A stretch of DNA of 6,108 nt from Nonomuraea sp. (GTDB lineage: Bacteria > Actinomycetota > Actinomycetes > Streptosporangiales > Streptosporangiaceae): NCBI GenBank assembly GCA_013362835.1, contig JABFVJ010000091.1:1-6108 (forward strand), read 5' to 3'. Position numbers and translations under genes: made by a program. Below are positions 5,321-6,108 of this stretch, in pieces (position 1 is the first letter of the stretch; every line of letters starts with the position of its first letter). The notes beneath the pieces are model-generated. The model did no database searches, had not been told where the DNA came from, and was given only the letters and a program-made list of their open reading frames with translations.

Positions 5321-5327
5321 AAAGGAG
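5321..5327 (+). promoter_or_regulatory. Ribosome binding site of the HtrA-like protease gene
   Basis: AAAGGAG ends 8 nt before the ATG at 5336. It fixes the start, which matters because the reading frame stays open further upstream. Confidence 0.75.
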
Positions 5328-5335
5328 TGCACGGA

Positions 5336-6108
5336 ATGGCGGATCCCCTCGACGCCTACTCGCGCGTCGTCTCGTCCGTGGCGGCCGAGTTGCTGCCGAA
5401 GGTGGCCGGGGTGCGGGCCGGCCGGGGCAGCGGGTCCGCGGTGGTGTTCACCGCCGACGGCTTCCTGCTGACCAACGCCCACGTCGTCGGCTCCTCCCGT
5501 ACGGGCACGGTCGCCTTCGCCGACGGCTCGTCGGGCGACTTCGTGGTCGTGGGCCGCGACCCGCTCTCGGACCTGGCCGTGATCAGGGCCCGGACGCCCA
5601 CGCCCGAGCCCGCCCTGCTCGGCGACAGCGACGAGCTGGTCGTGGGGCAGCTCGTCGTCGCCGTGGGCAACCCGCTCGGGCTGGCCGGGTCGGTGACGGC
5701 CGGGGTGGTCTCGGGGCTCGGACGGTCGATGCCCGCCCGCAGCGGCGCCAACGTCCGGCTGATCGAGGACGTGATCCAGACCGACGCCGCGCTCAACCCG
5801 GGCAACTCAGGCGGCGCGCTGGCCGACTCGCGGGCCCGGGTCGTCGGGATCAACACGGCCGTGGCCGGGATCGGCGTGGGCCTCGCCGTGCCCGTGAACG
5901 CCACGACGCGCTCCATCATCGCCGCGCTGATCAGGGACGGGCGGGTGCGCAGGGCGTTCCTCGGCCTGGTGACCTCGCCCGCGCCGCTGCCCGAGCCGTT
6001 GCGGCGGCGTACCGGGCAGGACGGCGCGCTGCGGGTGGTGGAGGTCGTGCCCGGCTCGCCCGCCGGCCGCGCCGGGCTGCGCGCCGGCGACCTGGTGCTG
6101 AGCGCCGG
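5336..6108 (+). CDS. HtrA/DegP-like serine protease with PDZ domain (C-terminus outside window)
   Basis: S1C (trypsin-fold) peptidase, 257 residues visible. The triad is complete: H49 in LTNAHVV, D79 in SDLAVI, S158 in LNPGNSGGAL. VAVGNPLGL (108-116), IQTDAALNPG (147-156), VGINTAV (170-176) and GLAVPV (182-187) are characteristic HtrA motifs. A PDZ domain begins around residue 207 (AFLGLV) and continues through VVPGSPAGRAGLRAGDLVL (237-255) to the window edge; such proteins usually end within 30-60 more residues. Homologues degrade or chaperone misfolded proteins, mostly in the cell envelope. This one has no signal peptide or membrane helix: the start MADPLDAYSRVVSSV follows a good ribosome site, and the codons upstream encode nothing hydrophobic, so it looks cytoplasmic or peripherally attached. 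It is divergent from the HNH gene, 141 bp apart. Confidence 0.92.
   Translation, partial: MADPLDAYSRVVSSVAAELLPKVAGVRAGRGSGSAVVFTADGFLLTNAHVVGSSRTGTVAFADGSSGDFVVVGRDPLSDLAVIRARTPTPEPALLGDSDELVVGQLVVAVGNPLGLAGSVTAGVVSGLGRSMPARSGANVRLIEDVIQTDAALNPGNSGGALADSRARVVGINTAVAGIGVGLAVPVNATTRSIIAALIRDGRVRRAFLGLVTSPAPLPEPLRRRTGQDGALRVVEVVPGSPAGRAGLRAGDLVLSA

Noticed and set aside
4481..6108. HNH nuclease plus protease as a defence or toxin module
   Set aside because: The HNH protein carries an export signal and the protease is a generic HtrA-like enzyme; there is no immunity, sensor or methylase gene, and the two are divergently transcribed.

Overview
The window is very GC-rich and densely coded on both strands, with GC-ending codons, Arg/Ala-rich proteins, GTG and TTG starts, and TANNNT -10 elements placed just upstream of start codons. 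This fits a filamentous actinobacterium, possibly Streptosporangiales (Nonomuraea-like); the genus is a guess from protein style. No rRNA, tRNA, CRISPR array, insertion sequence or prophage feature is visible. It reads as ordinary chromosome, and I do not see a convincing undescribed multi-gene system.

Layout: (1) 1-1061, minus: N-terminal part of a hydantoinase/oxoprolinase HyuA-type subunit, running off the left edge. (2) 1155-1454, minus: a 99-aa unrecognised helical protein preceded by a textbook ECF-sigma promoter. (3) 1521-1560: four 10-bp tandem repeats in the divergent promoter region. (4) 1583-2203, plus: YigZ/IMPACT-family protein. (5) 2206-3435, minus: isochorismate synthase, tail to tail with yigZ across 2 bp. 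(6) 3436-3653: the largest intergenic region, with a leaderless promoter at each end, a possible 14-aa leader ORF and a perfect 7-bp inverted repeat. (7) 3654-4484, plus: secreted SGNH/GDSL esterase. (8) 4481-5194, minus: secreted HNH nuclease whose stop codon overlaps the esterase stop. (9) 5336-6108, plus: HtrA-like serine protease with the start of a PDZ domain, running off the right edge.

The genes do not form one pathway. Most are single transcription units facing each other or back to back: housekeeping or repair (yigZ), chorismate metabolism (menF), amide-ring hydrolysis (hyuA), two secreted hydrolases, and an HtrA-type protease. The most informative observations are regulatory. Four genes (hyuA, yigZ, menF, esterase) share a TANNNT element ending exactly 7 nt before the start codon and lack a convincing Shine-Dalgarno sequence, which implies leaderless mRNAs. 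The 99-aa gene, the HNH gene and the protease gene instead have clear ribosome sites. Both convergent gene pairs have essentially no room for a terminator.
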